A stretch of DNA of 64,000 bases from Haematococcus lacustris (lineage: Eukaryota > Chlorophyta > Chlorophyceae > Chlamydomonadales > Haematococcaceae): the NCBI GenBank assembly GCA_030144725.1, contig JASKMD010000155.1, positions 697,224-761,223 of the forward strand, in the 5' to 3' direction. Numbering within the stretch: the stretch's first letter is position 1; each line of letters begins with the position of its first letter. A program made the position numbers and the translations under genes. Under the pieces are notes generated by a model. That model was given only the letters and a program-made list of their open reading frames with translations, did not search any database and had not been told where the DNA came from. Shown here one piece after another: positions 55,701 through 64,000 of the stretch.

Positions 55701-57711
55701 CCAGCGCCACCACCGGTGGGGCAGTTGCTGGTGCTGCTGGTGCAGATGCTGTGGATGATGCTTTGCTTGCCATGCCACTGTCACTATCCTTGCCACTGCC
55801 GGCATCGCCTGTTGGAACCATGGCTTCCATGGCCCCAGTTACTGCTGCCACCACCACTGCAGCTGCTGAAACTGATGCGGTTGCTTCAGTCATGATGAGC
55901 TACTGTCAGCACTGTCGTGCCACAACCACCACTGCGGCTGCTGTGCCACCATCACTACCACTCCAGCTGCCATGCCATGACCACCAGCACTGCTGCAGCA
56001 GCTGGCACTGCTGCTGCCCTGAGCCCAGCGGGTCAGCCTGCGCTCACCTGGACCTTCCAAGTTGAACGCAGTAATGGGCGGGTGGTGGCTGATCTGCTCT
56101 AGGAACATGCTGCTGCCGTCAGCAAGCTCAGCCTGCCAGGTCTCCCCCAGGATTGGGTTGAACGGCTTCTTCCACTTCTCAAACCCGTGGTGCAGGCCTG
56201 CGGGTATGTCCATGGTGGCGCATGGTGGCCTGCATGGCCGTTTCCATGGCCTGCAGACTGCTTTGACGCAGCCACTGCTACAGCCACATTGCAACAGTTC
56301 AGTGGACGATCCCTGTGTTGCAGGAACGATGGCAGTGCTTCCTCAAGCCGAGCTCCCGCAAGGGCCATGCAGTAATGAGAGTGCCATGCAGTACCGGTGA
56401 TAGTGATGAGGGTGTTGAGGGTGATGATGACGACTGGGCCCGCCACTACTGGATGTAGTCAGCTGCCTGGGAGGGCGTCCTTCAGCCTGCTGTGTGCTGG
56501 CTGCTGCCACAGATACAAATCCGCCACACCTGGCTGCTGCTGCCACTGCTGCTGCTGCTGACCAGGCCCCAGCTCTTGCTGCTGCCGCGGGTGGTGGTAG
56601 CAGGTCTTGCTGTAACCCTACTGTGTGCTGCATGCCCAGTGTGAGAGCAGTGTGAGGGCGGTGTGAGGGCGGTGTGAGGGCGGTGTGAGGGCGGTGTGAG
56701 GGCGGTGTGAGGGCGGTGTGAGGGCGGTGTGAGGGTGGTGCGAGGGCGGTGTAAGGCAGTGTGCGATGAGGGCGGCCTAGCAACCTAACGACTGATGGCT
56801 CGAGCGGTGTGGCCCCACCCTGCCCACTGGCCGCTGCAGCCCAGCCGGCTGGCAGCACTGACCTGCGATAAACCAGGTCATCACCAGCTTCATCCTGTGC
56901 ACTGGGTCCTTGGTTTGGCTGGCTTGCAGCAGGAAGTGCGGGTACACCCACACATCAGCCAGCTTCTCCAGGTAGCTGTAAGACCAACACAGCAGCGCAT
57001 GCGTCAGAAGCTGCTGCGGCTGCCGCCGCTGCTGCTGCTGCCGCTGTCCTTGCTGCTGCTGCTGCTATTGCTGCTGCTGCCATTGGCGGTGATGTTGTGT
57101 AGTGGTTGTGGTGGTTGTGGTGCTGCTGCTGGTGAAGATGACAACCAGCGAGGCTGCTGTGACAACAGGAAGACAGGCAGGGATGCGTCTTACAGGGCTG
57201 CTTGGTGACCAGGGCATCAGAGAACCTGAGCTGGGCGCGGCGTGGCCTTGTTGAGGCCAGGAGGCGATGAGTCTAGTTGTGAGGTGCGGGGCACACAATG
57301 AGGCCTGTTTTCCTATGCAGTTGCCGCAACTGTTGCAGTGTCTCCCTATGCAGTCTGGAAATCTACACAGAGCTGCTTAGATTGCCTGACTAGGCGACCC
57401 ATGCAGGCCTCAGCTGCATGTACCTGCGTGGCTCAAACATGACGACTGGGAAGGGTGTGTTGATGAGGTTGAAGTTTCCCGTGAACAACTTTTTGCCCAT
57501 AGATCCAACCCATCCCAGGATGGCCCTGCAGTGGCAGGGAAGGCAGTGGAAACGAGACGAGGGCTGCTGTGAGTCCAGGCTGACGCAGAGCATGAGCAGC
57601 AATGTACAGAAGGCACTGTACTGACTCTCGCTGCTGCTTCAACAGCTCCTCGTTGTTGCAGGCAAGCCCTCCTTCCTCGTGGGCGTCAGGGTGAAGCTGA
57701 GCAGGCTGCAT
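52731..57711 (-). CDS. Oxysterol-binding-protein-related protein (ORP)
   Basis: ORPs carry sterols or phosphoinositides between membranes at contact sites. Exon 1 starts MQPAQLHPDAHEEGGLACNN at 57711, with ELLKQQRESVQ. Next come AILGWVGSMGKKLFTGNFNL and INTPFPVVMFEPRRYMQ (about 57530-57420), SYLEKLADVWVYPHFLLQAS (about 56975), then HHGFEKWKKPFNPILGETWQ with the family signature EQISHHPPITAFNLEGPG (56200-56055). FNGLSQPNVSLLLKHSG follows (about 55440), then YSIKGVVYASRPRAEVEG (about 54970). The C-terminus is ALPSDSRYRQDLKLVKAGDI ... WKEALENVQRRDKKLREA, stopping at 52731. Between the last two lies a 250-codon Gly/Ser/Pro-rich block (53904-53152), unusual for ORPs if it is exonic. No PH domain was seen, as in short plant ORPs. 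Upstream exons are inferred from motif and phase. Confidence 0.85.
56636..56760. repeat. 11-bp tandem repeat
   Basis: About ten units of GGTGTGAGGGC in an intron of the ORP gene. Confidence 0.92.
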
Positions 57712-58350
57712 GGCATATGAGGCTGGTACAAATACCAGGGTGGCCGGGGAGCGGCCGGAGTGCTAGTATTTCAACAGACCTCCGCGCCTTCTGCTGCGTC
57801 GTGCTCAGCGTCCGGGGCATCGGCATGATCCGGCTCGCCCAGAGCCCTACTAATACTCGTACTCGCGAGAGCCTTGCGCAGAGACTTCAACGGGTTCGGC
57901 ATTTGTCTACACAGCTGCCTCTATACTTCGAGGCGCTTGCACGTCAAACTTGTCGGTCCGCTTCTTGCGTGTTGCATCAAGACGCGAGTGCAAGCACATT
58001 GGCAGCCCCTCGGGCTACACCCTTCGTAGCCAATATGCGACGAAGTATTCGGTCACATGCAAGGCGTGAACCCCCCCGAAAGCACGTCATCAAGTACTCA
58101 GAAGTCTTATGTGCTTGTCCGTGGCTCCTACCTCTTTCACTGTGCACCTGCTGTGAACGGAGTCGGCATAATGCAAGAACACGCAAGAACTATTCAGGCC
58201 CCCCACTAGACAAACCCAAAGCTTTTTGCTGGAGAAGCTCCTTCCCAACAAGGCGATACCGCCAGTTTTATGCAATGTGTTCGGCAGGCACCGGCCCCAA
58301 CGGCTTTACCCCACTAAGCCTCTTTGCCATGGCCTTGATACGCCCTATGC
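57712..58350. other. Upstream region of the ORP gene
   Basis: A 222-codon plus ORF (57717-58385) spans it and crosses the transposon end at 58358, so it is unlikely to be a host gene. No motif recognised. Confidence 0.4.
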
Positions 58351-58357
58351 CTCCTGT
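58351..58357. repeat. Left target-site duplication CTCCTGT
   Basis: Identical to 60345-60351 across the 1,987-bp element. Confidence 0.88.
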
Positions 58358-60344
58358 TCAGGCGTTCCCAACATGGGGTTGGTAATCTTCATGCAACTGC
58401 AGCCCATATACTCAATCATTTGATGTAACGTTTGCTGCGTCTGCTGCAATGTAATAATGCGCGTTTAACGTAAGACTGGAATCGCAAACGGAGTCTTTCG
58501 ATGCGGGCAGCCACATGTGACCCCGGATGTGTCCCAATCACAGACCGTGGTTAGCTACACTGGTAAGCTACGTCCTTGGCTATCCGTTAGCGATGCACGA
58601 CATGTCGGTGGCGCACACCATCGAAGTCCGGCAAACATGGCTGCGCGAGCTTCCTGATGGTGCAGGCCGCTTGGCGAGGATGTGAGTATTCCCTTAAGTG
58701 TTGACGGCAGCGCTACATCGCTATAATGGTGGGCGCCTGGCTTGCAAAACCACCCACCCCTCAACATATTTGCTGCTTTTTGCCACCGCCGCTGAGCTCC
58801 AGCCAAACTCCCTACACTATTGTCCAAGATGACTCTTACGTGCATCACCAGAACAAAGAAACATAGATATTGGATTTACGCACGATGATTAAGACCACTT
58901 CAAAGGCACATCAATCGTTGGCTGCAGGTGTATGATGAGTAGGCACCCCCTTCCACCACCCCCTTCCAGTCCACCTAGCCCTACTCCTAGCCCATCCCCG
59001 CCCATCCCAGCTCTCCAGCCCTCCCCTCCTCCCACCCACTCCCACTCTCTCCCACCCCCTGCAAGCCATGGGCAAGAGGCCCAGCAAAGCTCTCCGTGCC
59101 CATCTGACGGCGTTAAATAGCTCTCCCCAGGCAGGCCACCGCCACTGCCCTAGTGGTATGAAGGTTGCGGTGGGCAGGGCACAGGCTGAGGTGCAGCGGC
59201 TGCGGGATGTGGAGCAGTCCCTCATGGGCACCGTGGATGGGTTGCAGGGCAACCTAGACGACCTGCAGGCAGCACACCAACGCCTGCAGGGTGAGTACAC
59301 GGCTTTGCAGCAGGTGGCATGCAGAGCGGCAGCTACCAATCACTCCCTACGGGCTGCTCGACACCGCCTCCAGGGTCAGGTGCATATCTACCGGAACAAA
59401 CACCGCCCCCACCGCTCCCCACTCACCTTCAAGCAGAGGCAGCAGCTGCTGGTTTTGGAGCAACACCCCGTCTCAGTGGAGGTGTTGAGGCGGTGTGCAG
59501 AGGCTGGCTACGGAAGGCTGGATAGCCATGGCCGGCCCATGGGCAGCATGGCGGAGCAGCTCAGCCCAGCACCCTCACCAACTGACATCTTCATTCCAAC
59601 TCAAGAGAGCCCTGTGGGGAGGCCAGCAGCCCGGACTGCACCCTACAATGCTCACCACTGCTTGAGCACCGTCAGGTTGCATCTAGAGAGGGTACGCAAG
59701 CTACTGAGCCACGTGTGCACCCACATCCGTGGGAAGCTTGCCGCAGCTGCGCCCCCTCAGCAGCAGCTGACACCTGCAGGCACCACCCCTGAGCTGGCTG
59801 AGCCTGCTGGTGCACCCCCTCAGCAGCAGCAACAGCTGGCAGCGGCAAGCACGTCCCGTAAGCGTGGGGCACCTGCAGCTAACAAGTCGAGGGCAGCAAA
59901 GCAAGGTGAGACAACACCACGTACTGCACCTAGCACCTTGTTTAAGCGTAGTAGAGCAGCCGGTAATGCACTAGCGCCAGCAGCAGCTCCAAAAGCTCAT
60001 AGTGGTATCCAGTCGTCACGACTGCCGTCGTCGCGTCCACATGCCAAAAGCAAAACATGTTCCGACTGCTGCTGCGTGTTGCAGGTGCCACTCACAACAG
60101 CGTGGCGAAGCGTGCTAGTGCGGCGCGCCTCGCATGTGGCGAAATCGCATGAATTCAAATGCTTATCTTTGGACAGGCACTGAGCACCGCTGAGAGCGAG
60201 ATAGTTTTTGCTGCGTCTGCCATTTCGTAGATATGACTATTTTCTGTTCAAAGCACTGTTTACATATATTTTTTACTGAGTGGCTGCGGAGATACAGGCT
60301 TCGTATCACAGGGGGGTGGTTTACAGGTGGTTGGGAACGCCTGA
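58358..60344. mobile_element. TIR DNA transposon, long copy
   Basis: Same termini as 11422-12501: TCAGGCGTTCCCAAC at 58358-58372 and its exact inverse at 60330-60344, with 7-bp direct repeats CTCCTGT outside. The first and last roughly 320 bp closely match the short copy. The interior holds one clear ORF (59068-60183). No DDE-type transposase is recognisable. Confidence 0.9.
59068..60183 (+). CDS. Transposon-borne coiled-coil protein of unknown function
   Basis: 371 codons, wholly inside the long transposon copy. Residues about 30-100 form a heptad-rich coiled coil (VQRLRDVEQSLMGTVDGLQG, then DDLQAAHQRLQGEYTALQQV). Next comes FKQRQQLLVLEQHPVSVEVL, possibly a small helical DNA-binding-like unit, then LSTVRLHLERVRKLLSHVCT, Gln/Pro/Ala-rich linkers with basic KRGAPAANKSRAAK, and a cysteine cluster KTCSDCCCVLQVP near the C-terminus. 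The last 60 residues are kept in the short copy. Not recognised; it could be a transposase partner, a gag-like or structural protein, or a captured host fragment. Confidence 0.6.
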   Translation: MGKRPSKALRAHLTALNSSPQAGHRHCPSGMKVAVGRAQAEVQRLRDVEQSLMGTVDGLQGNLDDLQAAHQRLQGEYTALQQVACRAAATNHSLRAARHRLQGQVHIYRNKHRPHRSPLTFKQRQQLLVLEQHPVSVEVLRRCAEAGYGRLDSHGRPMGSMAEQLSPAPSPTDIFIPTQESPVGRPAARTAPYNAHHCLSTVRLHLERVRKLLSHVCTHIRGKLAAAAPPQQQLTPAGTTPELAEPAGAPPQQQQQLAAASTSRKRGAPAANKSRAAKQGETTPRTAPSTLFKRSRAAGNALAPAAAPKAHSGIQSSRLPSSRPHAKSKTCSDCCCVLQVPLTTAWRSVLVRRASHVAKSHEFKCLSLDRH

Positions 60345-60399
60345 CTCCTGTGCACCCTCCCCAAGCCTTTAAGCACTGCCGCAACTTGGACGCAATCAG

Positions 60400-60451
60400 G
60401 CCAGATTCATCAGCCCGCCACGCACCCGCTTGTAGCCCAGGCCTGGGTACT
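60400..60451 (-). pseudogene. TnpB/Fanzor-like C-terminal stub
   Basis: On minus, YPGLGYKRVRGGLMNLA and a stop, matching the end of the relic at 49.25 kb (EYPGVGYKRVRP). It is cut off at 60451 by the LTR of the next element. Confidence 0.45.
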
Positions 60452-60601
60452 TGTTGGAGCAAGGCATGCTAGGTTCAGCCAGCCCATCAGGGGTTGTATC
60501 TCAAGTGTGACTTCTGTTTTAGGCTCCGCTCAGTGACGTAGTGCTTTACTGTGTTTGTCCAGTGAAGCGCTGCCTCTTAGCGAGGGCCTCTTTCTCTTTC
60601 A
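60452..60601 (+). repeat. 5' LTR of second copia element (inferred)
   Basis: Begins TGTTGGAGC and ends CTCTTTCA directly before the primer-binding site. The left edge is placed where similarity to the 49.25-kb relic stops after GCCTGGGTACT. The 3' LTR lies beyond the window, so length is provisional. Confidence 0.6.
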
Positions 60602-60615
60602 GGTTATGGGCCCAC
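60602..60615 (+). promoter_or_regulatory. Primer-binding site, initiator tRNA-Met anticodon arm
   Basis: GGTTATGGGCCCAC, the same 14 bases as in the other copia element, complementary to the anticodon arm of initiator tRNA-Met. Confidence 0.8.
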
Positions 60616-60628
60616 GGCACGGGTGCCG

Positions 60629-63600
60629 ATGGTGAAATCAGAGGCAGACGTCAGCGCTCCAGCCGAGCAGCCACAGATGGCGCTCGTTATGCCACAGCCG
60701 TTGCCCCTGAATGAAGCCACTTCGTTTGTCGAGTGGCGACATGGGGCAATGGGCCAGTTGAGGCTGGCCGGGCTGTGGAAGGCAATGGTTGGCGAGGACA
60801 CAGACCCAGTTCGTTGTGAACGAGCGTATGCGTGGCTGCTGTGCAACTGCAAGTCGCACTACTTGCGACTTGTAGTGGCAGCCGAGACTGCAGCTGCAGC
60901 CTGGAAAGCCCTGCTGGCGGACCAGCAGCCAGACAGCTATCAGCTATGGGAAGAGCTCAACAGCCTGCAGATGCAACCCGGCGAGACCGTGGGGCAAGTG
61001 CACAGCAGGCTGCTGGAGATTGTGTGGCAGCTGTCAGCTGCCAAGGAGCAAGTCAGCGAGCCGCAGCAGGTCATGGCCTTGTTGAAGGCCATGCCTCCCC
61101 TGCCGCAGTATGAGAATGCAAGGGACTTCATCACATTTGGGTCTCTGCGCTCCCCACCTTCCCTCACCGAAGTCAAGCGCACGCTGCAGATTGCAGAATC
61201 CCGTGCGCAGCAGGCTGGAGTGTCAGCCCAGCTGGCTGCAGTGCGTCTCCGGGGCAAGGGTGGGGGTGGTGGGGGTGGTGGGGGTGGCAGCATCAGCAAC
61301 GGTGGCAGCAGCAGCAGCACGCAGCCGGCTGCCGTGCCGGCAGCCTCCTCCTCATCCTCAACCGCTCCGCCGCGCCCACGGGCAGCCGCCAACATCAAGT
61401 GCTTCAAATGTGGCAAGCGTGGCCACTACGCACGAGACTGCCCAAACCCTCCAAGAGATGGTGGTATGGCGGGGTGTGGGGCTGGTGGTGAGGGTGGTAG
61501 TGCAGGGGGTGGTGGGGGTGGTTGGGCTGGTGCGGGCAACAGCAACAATGGGTCATCAGGGTTGTCGAGCGTCACCCTCGCTGCTATTCATGCGGGCACA
61601 CTCAGCCATGTGGTTGGCGCAGCCCCCCCCTTGCCTGCCTGCGTGCCTGCTGAGGCAGGTGTGGGAGTGGGTAGGGCTGAGGTGCACAGCTGCAGCGCAG
61701 AAGGAAGCAGTGTGGTCAGCTGTGGGGAAATGACCTGCTGTTGGAGCCATGCAATAGGGCTCTCCCCTATGCTGCCCTGTGTGGTCGACAAGCATGCCTC
61801 TCTTGCCCCTGAGCCAGCTGCAGAGCCAGCCTTGCTAGCTGTTGCCTCTACCCAGCAGCTGGACAACAGCATGAGGGTGTGGGTGGCAGATTCTGGGGCT
61901 AGTCACCACATCACCCCTGAGCGCTCCTTGCTGCATGGGTATCAAGGGTTTACACAGCCAGTCCCTATGGGGCTGGGCAAGAGCTCAGTGCAGCTGTATG
62001 CCTATGGGAAGGGCAGGGTGCGGCTGGCAGTGGATGGGGTGAGGATGGAGCTGCAGGATGTGTTGTGGGCTCCTGAGGCCAGCACCAACTATTTCTCCAC
62101 CCTCGCAGCAGCTCAGAAGGGCTGGGAGATTAGGCAGACAGCTGACACCATCACCATGAAGTCCAGCAAGGGGGAGCTGGTCAAGGGCAGGGTGATTGGG
62201 AGGCAGTATCAGCTCAGCGGTAGCGCGCAGCCTGCTGTGGTAGCATGTGAGCCACCAGCCTCAGCGCAGGCTGTGACTGCGGTCACACCGCAGTTGCTGC
62301 ATGAGAGGCTGGGCCACCTTAGTTACCGGGCCATTGGTGATATGATCAGCAAGGGAATGGTGGAAGGGGTGGAACTCAGCGCGGGGCAGTGCAGAGCAGC
62401 AGGTAGTGGGGTGTGTCCTGGCTGTGCAGCGGGCAAGCTGCACCGGCGTGTAGCCGACACGCTGCCCTCCCTTGCTGCCCGGGTTGCGGCACCCTGCGAC
62501 CTTGTGCACACTGATGTGTGCGGTCCCCTCCGCATTCCCAATGCTGCTGGCTACTGCTTTGTGCTCACCTTCCTTGATGAGCACAGTGGGCTGTCACTCA
62601 TCGCCCTTCTCAAGGCCAAGTCAGAGGTGCCAGCAGCCATCAGGGATGCAGTCGAGTGGTTTGAGACACAGGGGGGCCGCAAGGTCAAGGTGTTGCGCAG
62701 CGACCGGGGAACTGAGTATGTCAACCAGGCTGTCAGGGAGTTCCTCAGTGGGAAAGGTATCATCCACCAGCAGACCGCCCCGTACAGCCCACAGCAGAAT
62801 GGCAGCGCAGAACGCCTCAACCGCACGCTGTTTGAGAAGGGTCGGTGCCTGCTGTACAGCAGTGGGCTCTCAGTCAACTTCTGGCCCTATGCCTTGCGCT
62901 TTGCCAATTATGTGCGCAACCTGTCCCTGGTGAGAGGCAAGGCGGGAACTCCCTGGGAGCTGTTCTGGGGGGTGCGGCCCGACCTGTCAGCGTTGCGGGT
63001 GATCGGGGCACGGGCGTATGCCCATGTGCCCGAGCACATGCGCAGCCAGTTGGGCAGCAAAGCGGTACAGGGGGTGTTTGTGGGATATGAGTTGAGCAGC
63101 AAGGCTTACCAGGTGCTTCTACCTGGTGGCAAGCTCTTGATCACCAAGGACGTGGTGTTCGATGAGCTAGACCGGGGGCCGCCCACCCGGGAGGCAGATC
63201 TGGCTATGCTCTTGCCACAGCCTGAGCCAGAGCCGGGGGTGCCGGTGCCGCACGCTATGCATGTGCCGGTTCAGGTGCATGCGCCAGCACCGCCAGCCCC
63301 TCTAGAGCTCGTGCCAGCACCACAGGGTGCAACCAGCAGCACTGGGGCTGGCAGCGGCAGCAGCGCAGGGGATGGCAGCGGTGCAGCTGGCAGCGGTGGG
63401 GGCATAGAGGCTGATGGCAGCGGTGCAGCTGGCAGCGGTGGGGGCACAAGGGCTGGTGGCAGCGGCAGTAGCGCAGCGGGTGCAGCAGGTGGGGAAGGTA
63501 GTGGTGCTGCAAACCTCCTGCGCCAATCCAGCCGGCTGCGGGGTATTCAGCCTGAGTTCGCCGGTGTCAGATCTGTGGCTGTGGCAGAGCTTCCTGCAGA

Positions 63601-64000
63601 AGGGCCAGCAATTCCAGTTACCATCGAGGAGGCTTTGGCTGGGCCGCAGTCAGAGCAGTGGTCATTGGCTGCTGATGAGGAGATGCAGTCGTTGCTGAGC
63701 TATGGCACCTGGGAGCTGGTTGAGCTGCCCGAGGGGTGCCGTCCCCTGGATAACCGCTGGGTGTTTTCAGTCAAGCGGGATGGGCGGGGCAGCATAGTTC
63801 GGTTCAAGGCAAGGCTGGTGGTCAAGGGGTTTCTACAGCGGGAGGGCATTGACTTCCATGAGCTGCATGCCCCGGTCAGCAAGCATGCTACGGTGCGGGC
63901 CCTGCTAGCTGTAGCAGCAGCTGAGGACATGGAGCTAGAGCATTTGGATGTCAAGACAGCCTTCCTCAATGGCAGGCTCGAAGAGGTCATCTACATGCAC
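60629..64000 (+). CDS. Copia gag-pol polyprotein, 3' truncated by window
   Basis: Open frame of 1,124 codons from ATG at 60629, 13 bases after the primer-binding site, to the window end. The gag region includes LWEELNSLQMQPGETVGQVH; the zinc knuckle is CFKCGKRGHYARDC. Protease: VWVADSGASHHIT. Integrase: HERLGHLSYRAIGDM ... CPGCAAGK, then HTDVCGPL, LRSDRGTEYVN and PYSPQQNGSAERLNRT. A Gly/Ser/Ala linker is followed by the reverse transcriptase start: EQWSLAADEEMQSL, GTWELVELPEG, NRWVFSVKRDG, VRFKARLVVKGFLQREGIDF and LDVKTAFLNGRLEEVIYMH. All domains read in order without stops, so the copy may be autonomous if the rest of RT and RNase H is intact. Confidence 0.93.
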   Translation, partial: MVKSEADVSAPAEQPQMALVMPQPLPLNEATSFVEWRHGAMGQLRLAGLWKAMVGEDTDPVRCERAYAWLLCNCKSHYLRLVVAAETAAAAWKALLADQQPDSYQLWEELNSLQMQPGETVGQVHSRLLEIVWQLSAAKEQVSEPQQVMALLKAMPPLPQYENARDFITFGSLRSPPSLTEVKRTLQIAESRAQQAGVSAQLAAVRLRGKGGGGGGGGGGSISNGGSSSSTQPAAVPAASSSSSTAPPRPRAAANIKCFKCGKRGHYARDCPNPPRDGGMAGCGAGGEGGSAGGGGGGWAGAGNSNNGSSGLSSVTLAAIHAGTLSHVVGAAPPLPACVPAEAGVGVGRAEVHSCSAEGSSVVSCGEMTCCWSHAIGLSPMLPCVVDKHASLAPEPAAEPALLAVASTQQLDNSMRVWVADSGASHHITPERSLLHGYQGFTQPVPMGLGKSSVQLYAYGKGRVRLAVDGVRMELQDVLWAPEASTNYFSTLAAAQKGWEIRQTADTITMKSSKGELVKGRVIGRQYQLSGSAQPAVVACEPPASAQAVTAVTPQLLHERLGHLSYRAIGDMISKGMVEGVELSAGQCRAAGSGVCPGCAAGKLHRRVADTLPSLAARVAAPCDLVHTDVCGPLRIPNAAGYCFVLTFLDEHSGLSLIALLKAKSEVPAAIRDAVEWFETQGGRKVKVLRSDRGTEYVNQAVREFLSGKGIIHQQTAPYSPQQNGSAERLNRTLFEKGRCLLYSSGLSVNFWPYALRFANYVRNLSLVRGKAGTPWELFWGVRPDLSALRVIGARAYAHVPEHMRSQLGSKAVQGVFVGYELSSKAYQVLLPGGKLLITKDVVFDELDRGPPTREADLAMLLPQPEPEPGVPVPHAMHVPVQVHAPAPPAPLELVPAPQGATSSTGAGSGSSAGDGSGAAGSGGGIEADGSGAAGSGGGTRAGGSGSSAAGAAGGEGSGAANLLRQSSRLRGIQPEFAGVRSVAVAELPAEGPAIPVTIEEALAGPQSEQWSLAADEEMQSLLSYGTWELVELPEGCRPLDNRWVFSVKRDGRGSIVRFKARLVVKGFLQREGIDFHELHAPVSKHATVRALLAVAAAEDMELEHLDVKTAFLNGRLEEVIYMH

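Larger units (their letters stand above)
60452..64000 (+). mobile_element. Ty1/copia LTR retrotransposon, runs off window
   Basis: Second copia element, with LTR, primer-binding site and a gag-pol frame open to the last base. It differs in sequence from the 16.6-20.6 kb element, so it is another family. Reverse transcriptase is present here. Confidence 0.9.

Overview
This window looks like nuclear DNA of a chlorophyte green alga, most likely a chlamydomonadalean such as Haematococcus (an inference from recall, not a search). It has GC-rich, intron-dense genes with GT-AG introns. Their proteins are plant/algal in type: a QSOX-type sulfhydryl oxidase, casein kinase 1, ABCF, a dynamin-like GTPase and an oxysterol-binding-like protein. 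There is a heavy load of CCCNN pentanucleotide microsatellites, Ty1/copia elements primed by half an initiator tRNA, and many fragments of a TnpB/Fanzor-like RuvC-fold protein family. No rRNA, tRNA, CRISPR array or bacterial operon was seen. One assembly gap of 500 N lies at 15602-16101.

Layout. 1-6140: triplet and pentamer repeats, then a plus-strand QSOX-like gene whose introns carry (CCCAC)n, (CCCG)n, (CCCCG)n and G-rich purine arrays. 7.5-10.3 kb: an unrecognised low-complexity plus-strand gene. 11.4-12.5 kb: a 1,080-bp DNA transposon copy. 12.8-14.07 kb: a palindromic minisatellite and a CAG/G-run tract. 14.08-15.6 kb: a hAT deletion derivative ending one base before the gap. 16.57-20.63 kb: a copia LTR retrotransposon with target duplication, lacking reverse transcriptase, inserted in a TnpB/Fanzor-like relic. 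21.2-21.7 kb: organellar uL14. 23.35-26.15 kb: casein kinase 1. 26.8 kb: a LINE reverse transcriptase relic. 27.46-28.61 kb: a long-TIR element. 28.9-32.05 kb: a TnpB/Fanzor-like gene (minus) broken by a 0.6-kb insert.

32.47-38.67 kb: a complete ABCF gene (minus). 39.2-40.67 kb: a TPR protein (minus). 41.0-42.8 kb: an unrecognised gene (minus) beside about 790 bp of (CCCCG)n. 43.9-48.86 kb: a dynamin-like GTPase (minus). 49.2-51.5 kb: a TnpB/Fanzor-like tail and a single-exon low-complexity ORF (both minus). 52.7-57.7 kb: an oxysterol-binding-related protein (minus). 58.36-60.34 kb: a second, longer copy of the 11.4-kb transposon, carrying a coiled-coil ORF. 60.45 kb to the end: a copia element with an open gag-pol frame that runs off the window.

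The host genes are unrelated housekeeping genes (oxidative folding, signalling, translation, membrane fission, lipid transfer), not a pathway cluster. The most notable content is the mobile DNA. It includes a TIR family with 7-bp target duplications in two copies, nested insertions in TnpB/Fanzor-like genes, and an insertion whose conceptual removal restores a reading frame exactly.
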